Source of the DNA: an uncultured Clostridia bacterium
Lineage (GTDB): Bacteria; Bacillota; Clostridia; Lachnospirales; CAG-274
Direction of reading: 5' to 3'
Assembly: GCA_947591605.1 (NCBI GenBank)
Contig: CANQDF010000006.1
Location: 1-64,000 of the forward strand
Length of the DNA stretch: 64,000 nt
Of this stretch, positions 44,066 to 52,239 are shown one piece after another (position 1 is the stretch's first letter; each line of letters begins with the position of its first letter). Made by a program: the position numbers and the translations under genes. The notes under the pieces were generated by a model that was not told the DNA's origin, did not search any database, and was given only the letters and a program-made list of their open reading frames with translations.

Positions 44066-45030
44066 CCCAAAGCATCGGCGCTAATGCTTGTCCGCAATGC
44101 GGTTTCTTCGTCATTGTAGTATATATCTATATTTGGACGCCTGTAGTACACAAAATCGGGTGAGTTTATTGTAACACCTTTTGTCGAGCTGCAGTGCAGC
44201 CACATTTTTTGCCCTTTGTCGTTAAGCCCCACATATAGCCCCACATGGTTTATCATAGGGTCGTCGGGGGAGGCTAAAAAGCCGAGGTCGCCGGGCATAA
44301 GCTCCTCCTCGGTAATGGGGTTGGAGTTTGCAAACTGCTGGCGTGTGCTGCTGCCTATGCGGTAGTTCAGGGCTGTCCAGTATGCCCAGTCCACAAAGCC
44401 AGAGCAGTCAAGCCCGTAGCTTATAAGCACCTCGCTGCCTTCCGCATTGGCATACCTTAGCTCCTCCGAACCCTCAAGCGCACATTGTGCTATAAAGCTG
44501 CCGCCCGATACTACAACGTCCTGTCCCCAGCGCTTGTTCCAACCCTTGTTGGACGCTTTGCCTCCCCAAAAATACGGTACGGAGTCTATAAGACAGGCGC
44601 CCGTGTTAAGCACCATAAGCCTCTCGGGAGGGGTATCGTCGGGTATATTGGCATATTTTTTAAGTATAAGAGCGCCGTCCGTTACCACAACATCCTTGGG
44701 CACATATGCTCTGCCTGCCTTGGGAACAAACTCGGGGTCTGCAAAAAGCAGATTTTCCTCGGTATAGTTTTCCTCAAGCAGCTTTTCTATGCGTTTAAAG
44801 ATGAGCGAATGTCTGTAGGACGGATCCTCTATTTTATTGATATGTTCAAGCAGTGCCTGCTGAACAGGCGTCAGCTCGGCAGCCTCAACCGTTTGCACCG
44901 TGCGGACGGGTGCAGGCGTATGCTTCGAGATCGTATCAAAGCTTGCATTATTTAAAAAGGTTGTTATACCTATACATAAAATCACGCTGATCACGGAATA
45001 TACAGCGGTGATGATTTTGCCGCTATGCAA
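44047..45030 (-). CDS. Secreted NlpC/P60 cell-wall hydrolase
   Basis: 327 residues: N-terminal signal or anchor (about 5-27), a middle region and a C-terminal NlpC/P60 cysteine peptidase. Catalytic residues are in GLDCSGFVDWA (Cys about 210), INHVGLYVG (His about 258) and WLHCSS (His about 277). Such enzymes cut gamma-D-Glu-diaminopimelate bonds in peptidoglycan. The TTG at 45030 follows GGAGGG by six bases and is chosen over a start ten codons upstream that lacks a ribosome site. Confidence 0.88.
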   Translation of the reverse strand: MHSGKIITAVYSVISVILCIGITTFLNNASFDTISKHTPAPVRTVQTVEAAELTPVQQALLEHINKIEDPSYRHSLIFKRIEKLLEENYTEENLLFADPEFVPKAGRAYVPKDVVVTDGALILKKYANIPDDTPPERLMVLNTGACLIDSVPYFWGGKASNKGWNKRWGQDVVVSGGSFIAQCALEGSEELRYANAEGSEVLISYGLDCSGFVDWAYWTALNYRIGSSTRQQFANSNPITEEELMPGDLGFLASPDDPMINHVGLYVGLNDKGQKMWLHCSSTKGVTINSPDFVYYRRPNIDIYYNDEETALRTSISADALGLLKSG

Positions 45031-45217
45031 AATAATCCCTCCGAATCGTTTTGTATACAAAGGCTGTACTCTGTCGAAATATAATTATAATGGTTTTTTG
45101 CACAAATGTCCACCCCTTTTAAGCTTAAACCCTGTAAAAAAATTGTTGAAATATGTGTAAACACGGTGTTTTTATCCCAATTATACACGGCATGGTAAAA
45201 TAAGCCGAAACATTTAA

Positions 45218-45246
45218 TTGTCAAAGCTGTATATTTGTGATATAAT
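45218..45246 (+). promoter_or_regulatory. Promoter of the ABC uptake operon
   Basis: TTGTCA (45218-45223), 17-base spacer, TATAAT (45241-45246). The ~85-nt leader to 45338 ends in ACGGGGG just before the ATG; I could not assign it to a known riboswitch class. Confidence 0.65.
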
Positions 45247-45338
45247 TACGGATAAATAAATTTACGGGTGTATGGGTCGGCCGTTAATAAGTCTTTTCGG
45301 TTTGCCTGTTCCCAAATAAAAAAACGGGGGATAATATC

Positions 45339-46370
45339 ATGAAAAAATTTTACGCATTGTTACTTACAACAACTCTGCTCCTGAGCGGATGTGCATCTCA
45401 GGGCGGCAGCAGCGGACAGGAGGGCGCCGATAATGCCTCGGGCACCGAAACGGCACAGCAGCAGGACGGCGACACGGTAAAAATAGGCATCGCCCAGTTT
45501 GCTCCGCACGGCTCTCTTGACAACTGCCGTGAGGGCTTTAAGCAGGGCCTTGAGGAAGCAGGCATAACAAACGTTGTTTTTGACGAACAGAATGCGCAGG
45601 CGGATACCGCAAATGCCAACCAGATAGCGCAGAGCATGGCATCCGACAGCGATATGGATCTTATATGTGCAATAGCTACGCCTATGGCTCAGGCTGCATA
45701 CAACGCTGCGGAGCAGAACGGCATACCCGTTATTTTTACGGCGGTCACAGACCCCGTTGCGGCAAGCCTTGCAAACGAGGATGGTTCTGCGGTAGGCGAG
45801 GTAACAGGTACAAGCGACAAGCTGCCTGTTGAGGCTCAGCTTAAGATGATCAGAGATTTTATGCCGGATGCGGTAAACATAGGCATACTTTACAGCACAA
45901 GCGAAACCAACTCAATAAGCGCTATTGAGGAGTACAAGGCGCTTGCAGGCGATTACGGCTTTAATATAGTGGAAAGCGGCATAAGCCAGAGTGCGGATAT
46001 ACCTCTTGCTGCCGCAGACCTTGTTACAAAGGTGGACTGCATATCCAACCTTACGGACAATACCGTTGTAAGCAGTCTGCCAACAGTGCTCGATGCAGCC
46101 AAAAACGCAGGCATACCGGTATTCGGCAGTGAGATAGAGCAGGTCAAAAACGGCTGCGTTGCCTCCGAGGGCCTTGATTACATTGCACTCGGCAAAAAGA
46201 CAGGCGAAATGGCAGCCCGTGTATTAAACGGTGAAAAGGCGTCCGAAATACCTTTTGAAACAATTACGGAGTACAGCCTTTATGTAAACAGCGAGGCGCT
46301 TGCGGCGCTTGATATGGCGGTTCCGGAAGCACTTGCGGATTCTGCGCTTGAGGCATCGGAAGCAGAATAA
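45339..46370 (+). CDS. ABC transporter substrate-binding lipoprotein (TrpX-like)
   Basis: 343 residues with a lipobox LLSGC (Cys about 18) after a short signal sequence. The mature part begins KIGIAQFAPHGSLDNCREGF and contains IPVIFTAVTDPVAA and GTSDKLPVEAQL, typical of the ABC_sub_bind (PF04392) family, whose characterised members bind tryptophan or tyrosine. It is anchored outside and delivers ligand to the permease encoded next. The ligand here is inferred only from family. Confidence 0.92.
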   Translation: MKKFYALLLTTTLLLSGCASQGGSSGQEGADNASGTETAQQQDGDTVKIGIAQFAPHGSLDNCREGFKQGLEEAGITNVVFDEQNAQADTANANQIAQSMASDSDMDLICAIATPMAQAAYNAAEQNGIPVIFTAVTDPVAASLANEDGSAVGEVTGTSDKLPVEAQLKMIRDFMPDAVNIGILYSTSETNSISAIEEYKALAGDYGFNIVESGISQSADIPLAAADLVTKVDCISNLTDNTVVSSLPTVLDAAKNAGIPVFGSEIEQVKNGCVASEGLDYIALGKKTGEMAARVLNGEKASEIPFETITEYSLYVNSEALAALDMAVPEALADSALEASEAE

Positions 46371-46452
46371 TAGAGTTAATATTGACACGGTTTGCAGTTT
46401 AATGAACAGATAAGACAAGCTTAGACGTATCGGTAACAGAAGGAGTTTAAAA

Positions 46453-47322
46453 ATGCAGCTATTGATAAGTGTCCTGGAGCAGGGCTTTATATATGCTATA
46501 CTTGCTTTGGGCGTGTATATAACCTACAAAATACTGGATTTTCCCGATCTTTCGGTAGACAGCAGCTTTCCGCTGGGGGCAGCGGTGACCGCCTGCCTTA
46601 TAACCAAGGGCGTCAATCCGTATATTACGCTGCCCGTTTCGTTTTTTGCGGGTGCATTGGCAGGTCTGGCAACGGGTATAATACATGTAAAATTCCATAT
46701 AAGGGATCTGCTTTCGGGTATTATCACAATGACGGTGCTTTACTCCATAAACCTGCATATTTCGGGAGGCGTGGCAAACGTACCCATATTTTCCAACGAA
46801 AATATATTTTCCGCTTTTCCGCTTGCGGATAAGCTGGGAAAATTCAATACCGTATTTGTGGTGTTTTTGATAGCTGTGTTTGCAAAGCTTTTGCTGGATG
46901 CTTACCTCAAAACAAAATCGGGCTATCTGCTGAGGGCTGCGGGCGATAATGCCACTGTGGTCACCTCGCTTGCCAAGGACAGCGGCACGGTAAAGATAAT
47001 AGGTCTTGTAATTGCAAATGCGCTTGTGTCGCTTTCGGGCTGCGTTATGTGCAATCAGCAGAGGTTTTTTGATATTTCCATGGGCACAGGTACAATAGTA
47101 ATAGGTCTTGCCTCGGTCATTATAGGCACCAATCTGTTTAAGCGCCTTACCTTTATGAAGGCTACCACAGCGGCAATAATAGGCTCGGTGATATACAAGG
47201 CATGCGTTGCTATCGCCATTTCAATGGGTCTTAAGTCAATGGATATGAAGCTTATTACGGGTATCCTTTTCCTTATTATTCTTGTAGCGGGACAGTTTGG
47301 AGGTAAGGGTAAAAATGATTGA
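46453..47322 (+). CDS. ABC transporter permease (TrpY-like)
   Basis: 289 residues with about eight hydrophobic segments. The opening LEQGFIYAILALGVYITYKILDFPDLSVDSSFPLGAA and GLANALVSLSG-like region match permeases of the branched-chain-amino-acid-like group that pair with PF04392 binding proteins. It overlaps the ATPase gene by eight bases, and lies 82 bp after the binding-protein gene. Confidence 0.92.
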   Translation: MQLLISVLEQGFIYAILALGVYITYKILDFPDLSVDSSFPLGAAVTACLITKGVNPYITLPVSFFAGALAGLATGIIHVKFHIRDLLSGIITMTVLYSINLHISGGVANVPIFSNENIFSAFPLADKLGKFNTVFVVFLIAVFAKLLLDAYLKTKSGYLLRAAGDNATVVTSLAKDSGTVKIIGLVIANALVSLSGCVMCNQQRFFDISMGTGTIVIGLASVIIGTNLFKRLTFMKATTAAIIGSVIYKACVAIAISMGLKSMDMKLITGILFLIILVAGQFGGKGKND

Positions 47323-48088
47323 GCTTAAAAATATATACAAAACCTACGGCAGGGGTACGGTCAACGAGCTTTCGCTTTTTGAAAACTTCAGCCTAAGTAT
47401 AAACGACGGTGATTTTATAAGCGTGGTAGGCAGCAACGGCTCAGGCAAGACAAGCATGCTTAATATGATTTGCGGCTCCATACCGATAGACAGCGGTGAG
47501 ATAATAATAAACGGCACCGATGTAAATAAAATGAAGGAGTTCAGACGCTACCGCAAAATAGGCAGGGTGTACCAGAACCCTGCAATGGGTACCTGCCCGT
47601 CAATGACAATACTGGAAAATATGGCAATGGCGGACAATAAGGGAAAGCTTTTTGGGCTTACACCGGGTACTCCAAAAAAACGCATACCGTATTACAAGGA
47701 GCTTTTAAGCACACTCGGCCTTGGTCTTGAAAACAAGCTCAACGTGCTTGTAGGTCAGCTTTCGGGAGGTCAAAGGCAGGCTATGGCGCTGCTTATGACC
47801 TCAATGTCGCCAATAGACTTTCTCATATTGGACGAGCATACGGCTGCGCTTGACCCCAAAACAGCCGAAACCATAATGCGCCTTACCGATGAAATAGTTA
47901 AGGAAAAGGGGCTTACAACCATTATGGTAACACATAACCTTTTATTTTCGCTGGAGTACGGCAACAGGCTCATTATGATGCATGAGGGCGAGGCTATCCT
48001 CGATATAAGCGGAGAGGAAAAGAAAAACGCCTCCACGGACGATCTGCTTGCGCTGTTTAATAAAATCAGCCTTGAAAGGGGTAACTGA
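47315..48088 (+). CDS. ABC transporter ATP-binding protein (TrpZ-like)
   Basis: 257 residues: Walker A GSNGSGKTS (about 39-47), LSGGQRQAM signature (about 148-156) and DEHTAALDP (about 172-180; His replaces the common Pro, a variant seen in this subfamily). The ATG at 47315 overlaps the permease stop (ATGATTGA) behind GGAGG. It energises uptake by the preceding permease. Confidence 0.93.
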   Translation: MIELKNIYKTYGRGTVNELSLFENFSLSINDGDFISVVGSNGSGKTSMLNMICGSIPIDSGEIIINGTDVNKMKEFRRYRKIGRVYQNPAMGTCPSMTILENMAMADNKGKLFGLTPGTPKKRIPYYKELLSTLGLGLENKLNVLVGQLSGGQRQAMALLMTSMSPIDFLILDEHTAALDPKTAETIMRLTDEIVKEKGLTTIMVTHNLLFSLEYGNRLIMMHEGEAILDISGEEKKNASTDDLLALFNKISLERGN

Positions 48089-48091
48089 CCT

Positions 48092-48808
48092 ATGAAGAAA
48101 TATATCTGTATTTTGCTTGCGATGTGCTTTTTGAGCGGCTGTGCCGCAGCGGGAGATACAACGGGGGCGGACACGGAGCCGACAACGGAGGCCGAAGCCG
48201 ATGCCGAAACACCTCAGGAGGAAGAGGACGAGTTTACCAGAGATGATTTTATGCTCTATGCCGACAACGAGGGGCTTAACAGACCGATAGTATGGCTGGG
48301 CATGAGGAAAGAGCTGGTTGATGAAAATATATCCGCCTATCCCGATTATTTTGAGGGGATAGACAGTATAAGCTATGATACCGAGCCCGAAATAGTCGAC
48401 GGCAAGGCAGGCGAGGGTGAAGTGGAATATGTAAGCCTTATAAGCTATACGGGCAGCCTTGAATATGTCGAAACAAAAAAGGGTATACGCACATCGGGTC
48501 TTTACGAGGGAGCGTCAAAGCCAAACAGCACCGCAGCCGAGGTAATAGAGGCATACGGCCTTGACCCCGATAACGAGAGCATATATATAGGCGATCCCTC
48601 CGGGGACAACTATACCGTGGCCCTGTACTTCAACATAGACAACAATAACAGAGTAAAGCGCATGATATCATCAAAGGGAGCCGATATAAGCGATATAGCG
48701 GGCATACCCGGGGCGGATTATTTTATAAAGTTTATGATCACCTCCGACGAGGTGACGGGCATACAGATGTACAGGCGTAAAAGAGCCGGTACGGAAACGG
48801 AGGGATAA
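48092..48808 (+). CDS. Lipoprotein of unknown function
   Basis: 238 residues: signal sequence with lipobox LSGC (Cys about 17), an acidic Thr/Glu-rich linker (about 20-50), then a folded domain of unknown family (VWLGMRKELVDENISAYPDYFEGIDS ...). It starts only three bases after the ATPase stop, so it is part of the ABC operon. It could be an accessory cell-surface factor, but no function can be named. Confidence 0.75.
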   Translation: MKKYICILLAMCFLSGCAAAGDTTGADTEPTTEAEADAETPQEEEDEFTRDDFMLYADNEGLNRPIVWLGMRKELVDENISAYPDYFEGIDSISYDTEPEIVDGKAGEGEVEYVSLISYTGSLEYVETKKGIRTSGLYEGASKPNSTAAEVIEAYGLDPDNESIYIGDPSGDNYTVALYFNIDNNNRVKRMISSKGADISDIAGIPGADYFIKFMITSDEVTGIQMYRRKRAGTETEG

Positions 48809-48813
48809 ATTTT

Positions 48814-49635
48814 ATGAAAAACATTATTAAGACGGTATCGCTTGCGGCGGCGCTTGCAATGCTTACCGCATGCAGCGCTGCGGAGGATGTATCGGAAACA
48901 GCCGAAAAGACATCTGCCTCCGAGAATACGGCACGGGAGGAGAGTATGTCAGAGCTGCAAACCGAGGATATGACCGAGGGCGATATGTCCGACAAGGCTC
49001 CGACCGAGGAGGCAGCCGAGGGTGATATGTCCGACAAAGCCGTAACCGAGGAAAGCATTGCAGATAATGCGGCAGAGAATATGGACACAAACGAGCTGCT
49101 TGCCGACAAGGGACTCGGTATAGCAAAAAATATCGACCTTATGGCGGAAAACAAGGAGTACGTTGCTTTATTCTCATCGGGTGAGGAAATAAAGCAAAAA
49201 GCAGAGGAAATAGCCGTTACAGATCTTTCGTCACCCAAGGCGGTGTATAAGCTGAGCGGTATCACCTTTAAGGATGATATGGATATATCGGCATTTGAGG
49301 AGCCTCTCAAAACAAAGCTCTATAACCGTATGCTGGGCAGTGCGGCAAATGTTATAAATGCCGCAAACGGTGTTGATGCTGTTGCGGCGTCGTCGATATT
49401 GACAGACAGCGACAGCTTTATATGCAAGGGTCTTGACGAGCCATGCTTATATTGCTATACATATGACGGCTGCTGCGTTATGATAAGCTTTGTATCGGGC
49501 GGAGAGGATATAGTAAATGCAAACGGCAGTGTAGTCCTTAGCGACGAGCTTTCGTCTGTTACCTCGGCAGAGGAGCTTATATCCTCCGATATATTTGATA
49601 TGATGTATGTAGAAAATGCGAAAAAAATAAGATAA
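48814..49635 (+). CDS. Lipoprotein with acidic repeat linker
   Basis: 273 residues: lipobox LTAC (Cys about 20), then a low-complexity acidic linker containing two near-identical units EGDMSDKAPTEEA and EGDMSDKAVTEES (about 57-87), then a folded domain with a Cys-rich strand (CLYCYTYDGCCVM, about 208-220). It begins five bases after the previous lipoprotein. The domain is not a family I recognise; the clustered cysteines could form disulfides or bind metal. Confidence 0.72.
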   Translation: MKNIIKTVSLAAALAMLTACSAAEDVSETAEKTSASENTAREESMSELQTEDMTEGDMSDKAPTEEAAEGDMSDKAVTEESIADNAAENMDTNELLADKGLGIAKNIDLMAENKEYVALFSSGEEIKQKAEEIAVTDLSSPKAVYKLSGITFKDDMDISAFEEPLKTKLYNRMLGSAANVINAANGVDAVAASSILTDSDSFICKGLDEPCLYCYTYDGCCVMISFVSGGEDIVNANGSVVLSDELSSVTSAEELISSDIFDMMYVENAKKIR

Positions 49636-49681
49636 AAAGCGCATATTATATAAAAAGTCCAAAATAGATTTTTTTACGGTC

Positions 49682-49722
49682 AAAAGCGCATACCCGCTCT
49701 TTGTGAGGTATGCGCTTTTATC
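49682..49722. terminator. Bidirectional terminator
   Basis: A perfect 13-bp stem (AAAAGCGCATACC and complement) with flanking A/T runs separates the ABC operon from the convergent aminotransferase gene. Confidence 0.85.
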
Positions 49723-49728
49723 TTTGTA

Positions 49729-50922
49729 TTATTTGACCGATGTATATTTTTCGGCAAGCTTTTTGAATGATGGCAGGGAGTTTATAACGGTCTGCTTGTC
49801 TACGCAAAATGCTATGCGGAAATAGCCGGGGCAGGCAAAGCTGGAGCCGGGCACTATGACCAGACCGAATTCCTTTGCGGCTGCGCAGAACTCCTTATCA
49901 TCTGCGATAAAGCACTTTGGGAACATATAAAAGGTACCCTTTGGCTTGATGATGTCATATCCGTATTCCGTAAGGGCGTTGTAGAGCAGCTCCATATTTT
50001 CCTCATAAACCGACAGGTCGGAGGTCTGTCCTACACATCTGCCCGCTACCCTCTGCATAAGGCTTGGGGCGTTTACATAGCCCAGTATGCGGTTTGCAAC
50101 GTTGAGTGCGTCCATGGTGTCGGCAAAGCCCTCCATCTCGGAGGAGGTGACAAGGTAGCCTATGCGCTCTCCGGGCAGGGAAAGGCTTTTTGAATACGAA
50201 TAGGCTACAAAGGTGTTGGGGTAGAACTTTGTAAGGTATGGCACCTTCAGTCCGCCGAAGGCTATCTCACGGTACGGCTCATCGCTTATAAGGTATATTG
50301 TTGTGCCAAACTCCTGCTGCTTTTTTGTGAGCAGGGCGGCAAGCCTTGTAAGGTCGTCCTCGGTATATACGGCGCCCGTGGGGTTGTTGGGCGTGTTTAT
50401 TATCATAAGCTTTGTTTTGGGGCTTATCTTTTTTTCAAGCTCGTCAAAGTTTATGGAAAATCTTTCATAGTCGGGGGAAACAACAACGGGTACACCGTCA
50501 AAATTGCTGATATAGTTGTTGTATTCGCCAAAGTAAGGCGCAATAAGCACTACCTCGTCACCGGGGTCAAGTATTACCTTCATGGCTATATTGAGTGCGC
50601 TTGCGGCGCCTACCGTCATAACGATGTTGTCACGGGTAAAGCTTGTGCCGTGCTGTGAGTTGATGTACTGCGCCGTCCTGTCCCTTACATCTTCATAGCC
50701 CGAATTGCTCATATAGCCGTGCACAAACATTTCAGGCTCGTTTTCCAGTATATCCAGTATAGCCTGTTTTACGGTTGCGGGAGGGACTATTGAGGGATTG
50801 CCGAGCGAAAAATCAAATACGTTTTCCGCCCCGAGCTTTGCCTTGAGGTTTTTGCCGTCCTCAAACATAGCCCTAATTGCCGAACCGTTTATTACAAGGT
50901 TTTTCATTTTATCCGTTATCAT
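49729..50922 (-). CDS. PLP-dependent aminotransferase class I/II
   Basis: 397 residues of fold type I: NTPNNPTGAVY (about 175-185), ISDEPYREI and the Schiff-base motif SYSKSLSLPGERIGY (Lys near 245). Closest in style to aspartate/aromatic or putative MalY-like aminotransferases of Clostridia; the substrate is not fixed by sequence alone. It faces the amino-acid-type ABC operon convergently. GGAGG lies before the ATG at 50922. Confidence 0.88.
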   Translation of the reverse strand: MITDKMKNLVINGSAIRAMFEDGKNLKAKLGAENVFDFSLGNPSIVPPATVKQAILDILENEPEMFVHGYMSNSGYEDVRDRTAQYINSQHGTSFTRDNIVMTVGAASALNIAMKVILDPGDEVVLIAPYFGEYNNYISNFDGVPVVVSPDYERFSINFDELEKKISPKTKLMIINTPNNPTGAVYTEDDLTRLAALLTKKQQEFGTTIYLISDEPYREIAFGGLKVPYLTKFYPNTFVAYSYSKSLSLPGERIGYLVTSSEMEGFADTMDALNVANRILGYVNAPSLMQRVAGRCVGQTSDLSVYEENMELLYNALTEYGYDIIKPKGTFYMFPKCFIADDKEFCAAAKEFGLVIVPGSSFACPGYFRIAFCVDKQTVINSLPSFKKLAEKYTSVK

Positions 50923-51070
50923 ATTTATACCTCCGTTGCAGTAATATTTAACTTATTTTATAACTTTTTTTGATCGATTGCAACTTTTTCGGGAACCTTT
51001 TTAAAAATTTTTCGTCTGTATAAGTGAAAATGTGATATAATTAAAAAAATTGTTAAAGGAGAAGATAATA

Positions 51071-52030
51071 ATGAAGAAAAAAATTTGTGCTTTTATGATA
51101 GCGGGAGCAATACTTTGTCAGGCGTGTGCCGTTAATGCCGCCTCCGCAGGCTCTGTAAAGGTGGACGGCGCCGAGGTCGCACAGATAACGGACGGGATGG
51201 TACCGGTAAGGGATGTTGCGCAGGCTTTGGGCTATGAGGTTGAGTGGATAGCCGACAGCAAGACCGTGACGCTTGCAAAGGGCCCCATATATGTTACCTT
51301 TACCGTAGGCGTTGACGGTTACACCTTTGCAAAAACGGCGCCTATGCCTATGGGCTTTGTACCTGTAATAATTGACGGCAGGACATATGTTAAAACCGAA
51401 TTTTTCACGGATGCGCTCGACCTTGACGCAGCGGAGGACGAAAACGGCATAAGCTTTGTTACCGAAAATGCGCAGGCTGAAACGGACGATACCGATGAGG
51501 CACAGGACGAGGCAAAAACAGTAAGAGAGGGAACTGCCGCAGATATATCCGCAAACGAGCTCTCGTTTATGGACGATGAGATGGGTGAGGTTTTGCTTAT
51601 TGTAAACGAAGATACCGAAATCACCGACGAAAACGGTGCTAGTATAAATGTAAGCGATATTGAGCAGGGTGAGGTGCTTGAAGTGGTTTACGGAGATGCC
51701 ATGATGGACAGCCTGCCTCCACGCAATAACCCCGTGAGCATTACCGCAACGGGAATAATAAGGGAGAATGCCCTTGGCGACAGTGATAAAGAGGCTGTGG
51801 CAGGTGTTATAAGCGGTACCGTGCAGAGCAATGAAGACGGGCTTATACATGTTGTAAGCGATGATAAGGATGCGGAATATCCCGAGATAGTGCTTGCGGT
51901 AAGCGATAACACACAGGGTGACGGTGTTAATGCCGTAAAGGGTGATAAGGTAGAGGCATCCTACAGCCTTGCGATGACAAGAAGCATACCGCCCCAGGCA
52001 GAGGCATTTAGCATAAGCATATTGAAATAA
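51071..52030 (+). CDS. Secreted protein with copper-amine-oxidase N-terminal-like domain
   Basis: 319 residues: signal peptide (about 1-24), a stalk-like domain (about 28-135, MVPVRDVAQALGYEVEWIADSKTVTL, VIIDGRTYVKTEFFTDAL) of the CuAO-N1 type common in clostridial secreted proteins, an acidic linker (about 138-160) and a C-terminal part with two related strands ending in SLPPRNNPVSI and SIPPQAEAFSI. It is not an amine oxidase. AAAGGAG precedes the ATG at 51071. Monocistronic; ends in a terminator shared with the adhesin gene. Confidence 0.82.
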   Translation: MKKKICAFMIAGAILCQACAVNAASAGSVKVDGAEVAQITDGMVPVRDVAQALGYEVEWIADSKTVTLAKGPIYVTFTVGVDGYTFAKTAPMPMGFVPVIIDGRTYVKTEFFTDALDLDAAEDENGISFVTENAQAETDDTDEAQDEAKTVREGTAADISANELSFMDDEMGEVLLIVNEDTEITDENGASINVSDIEQGEVLEVVYGDAMMDSLPPRNNPVSITATGIIRENALGDSDKEAVAGVISGTVQSNEDGLIHVVSDDKDAEYPEIVLAVSDNTQGDGVNAVKGDKVEASYSLAMTRSIPPQAEAFSISILK

Positions 52031-52190
52031 AAAATACCGATTAGCTTGGTATAGAGTAAAGACGGACAGGGTAAACAACGGTTTTGTATAACAGCAGAAA
52101 ATTATGTAAAAACAGCATAATGCTCAAGGCATAAATGCAAAAACCGTCAGGCTTTATTTTATGTACCGTTTAATAGAAAAGCATAGAGAA

Positions 52191-52239
52191 AGGCTGCCGC
52201 ATACAGTATAGATCTTGCTGTTTGCGACAGCCGTTTTTT
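52191..52239 (+). terminator. Terminator
   Basis: GGCTGCCGCA (52191-52200) pairs with TGCGACAGCC (one mismatch), with an inner ACAG/CTGT pair and seven T. Confidence 0.8.

Noticed and set aside
45248..45338. Leader of the ABC operon as a preQ1 or T-box riboswitch
   Set aside because: No T-box sequence, no preQ1 pseudoknot pattern and no stable terminator could be found by eye.
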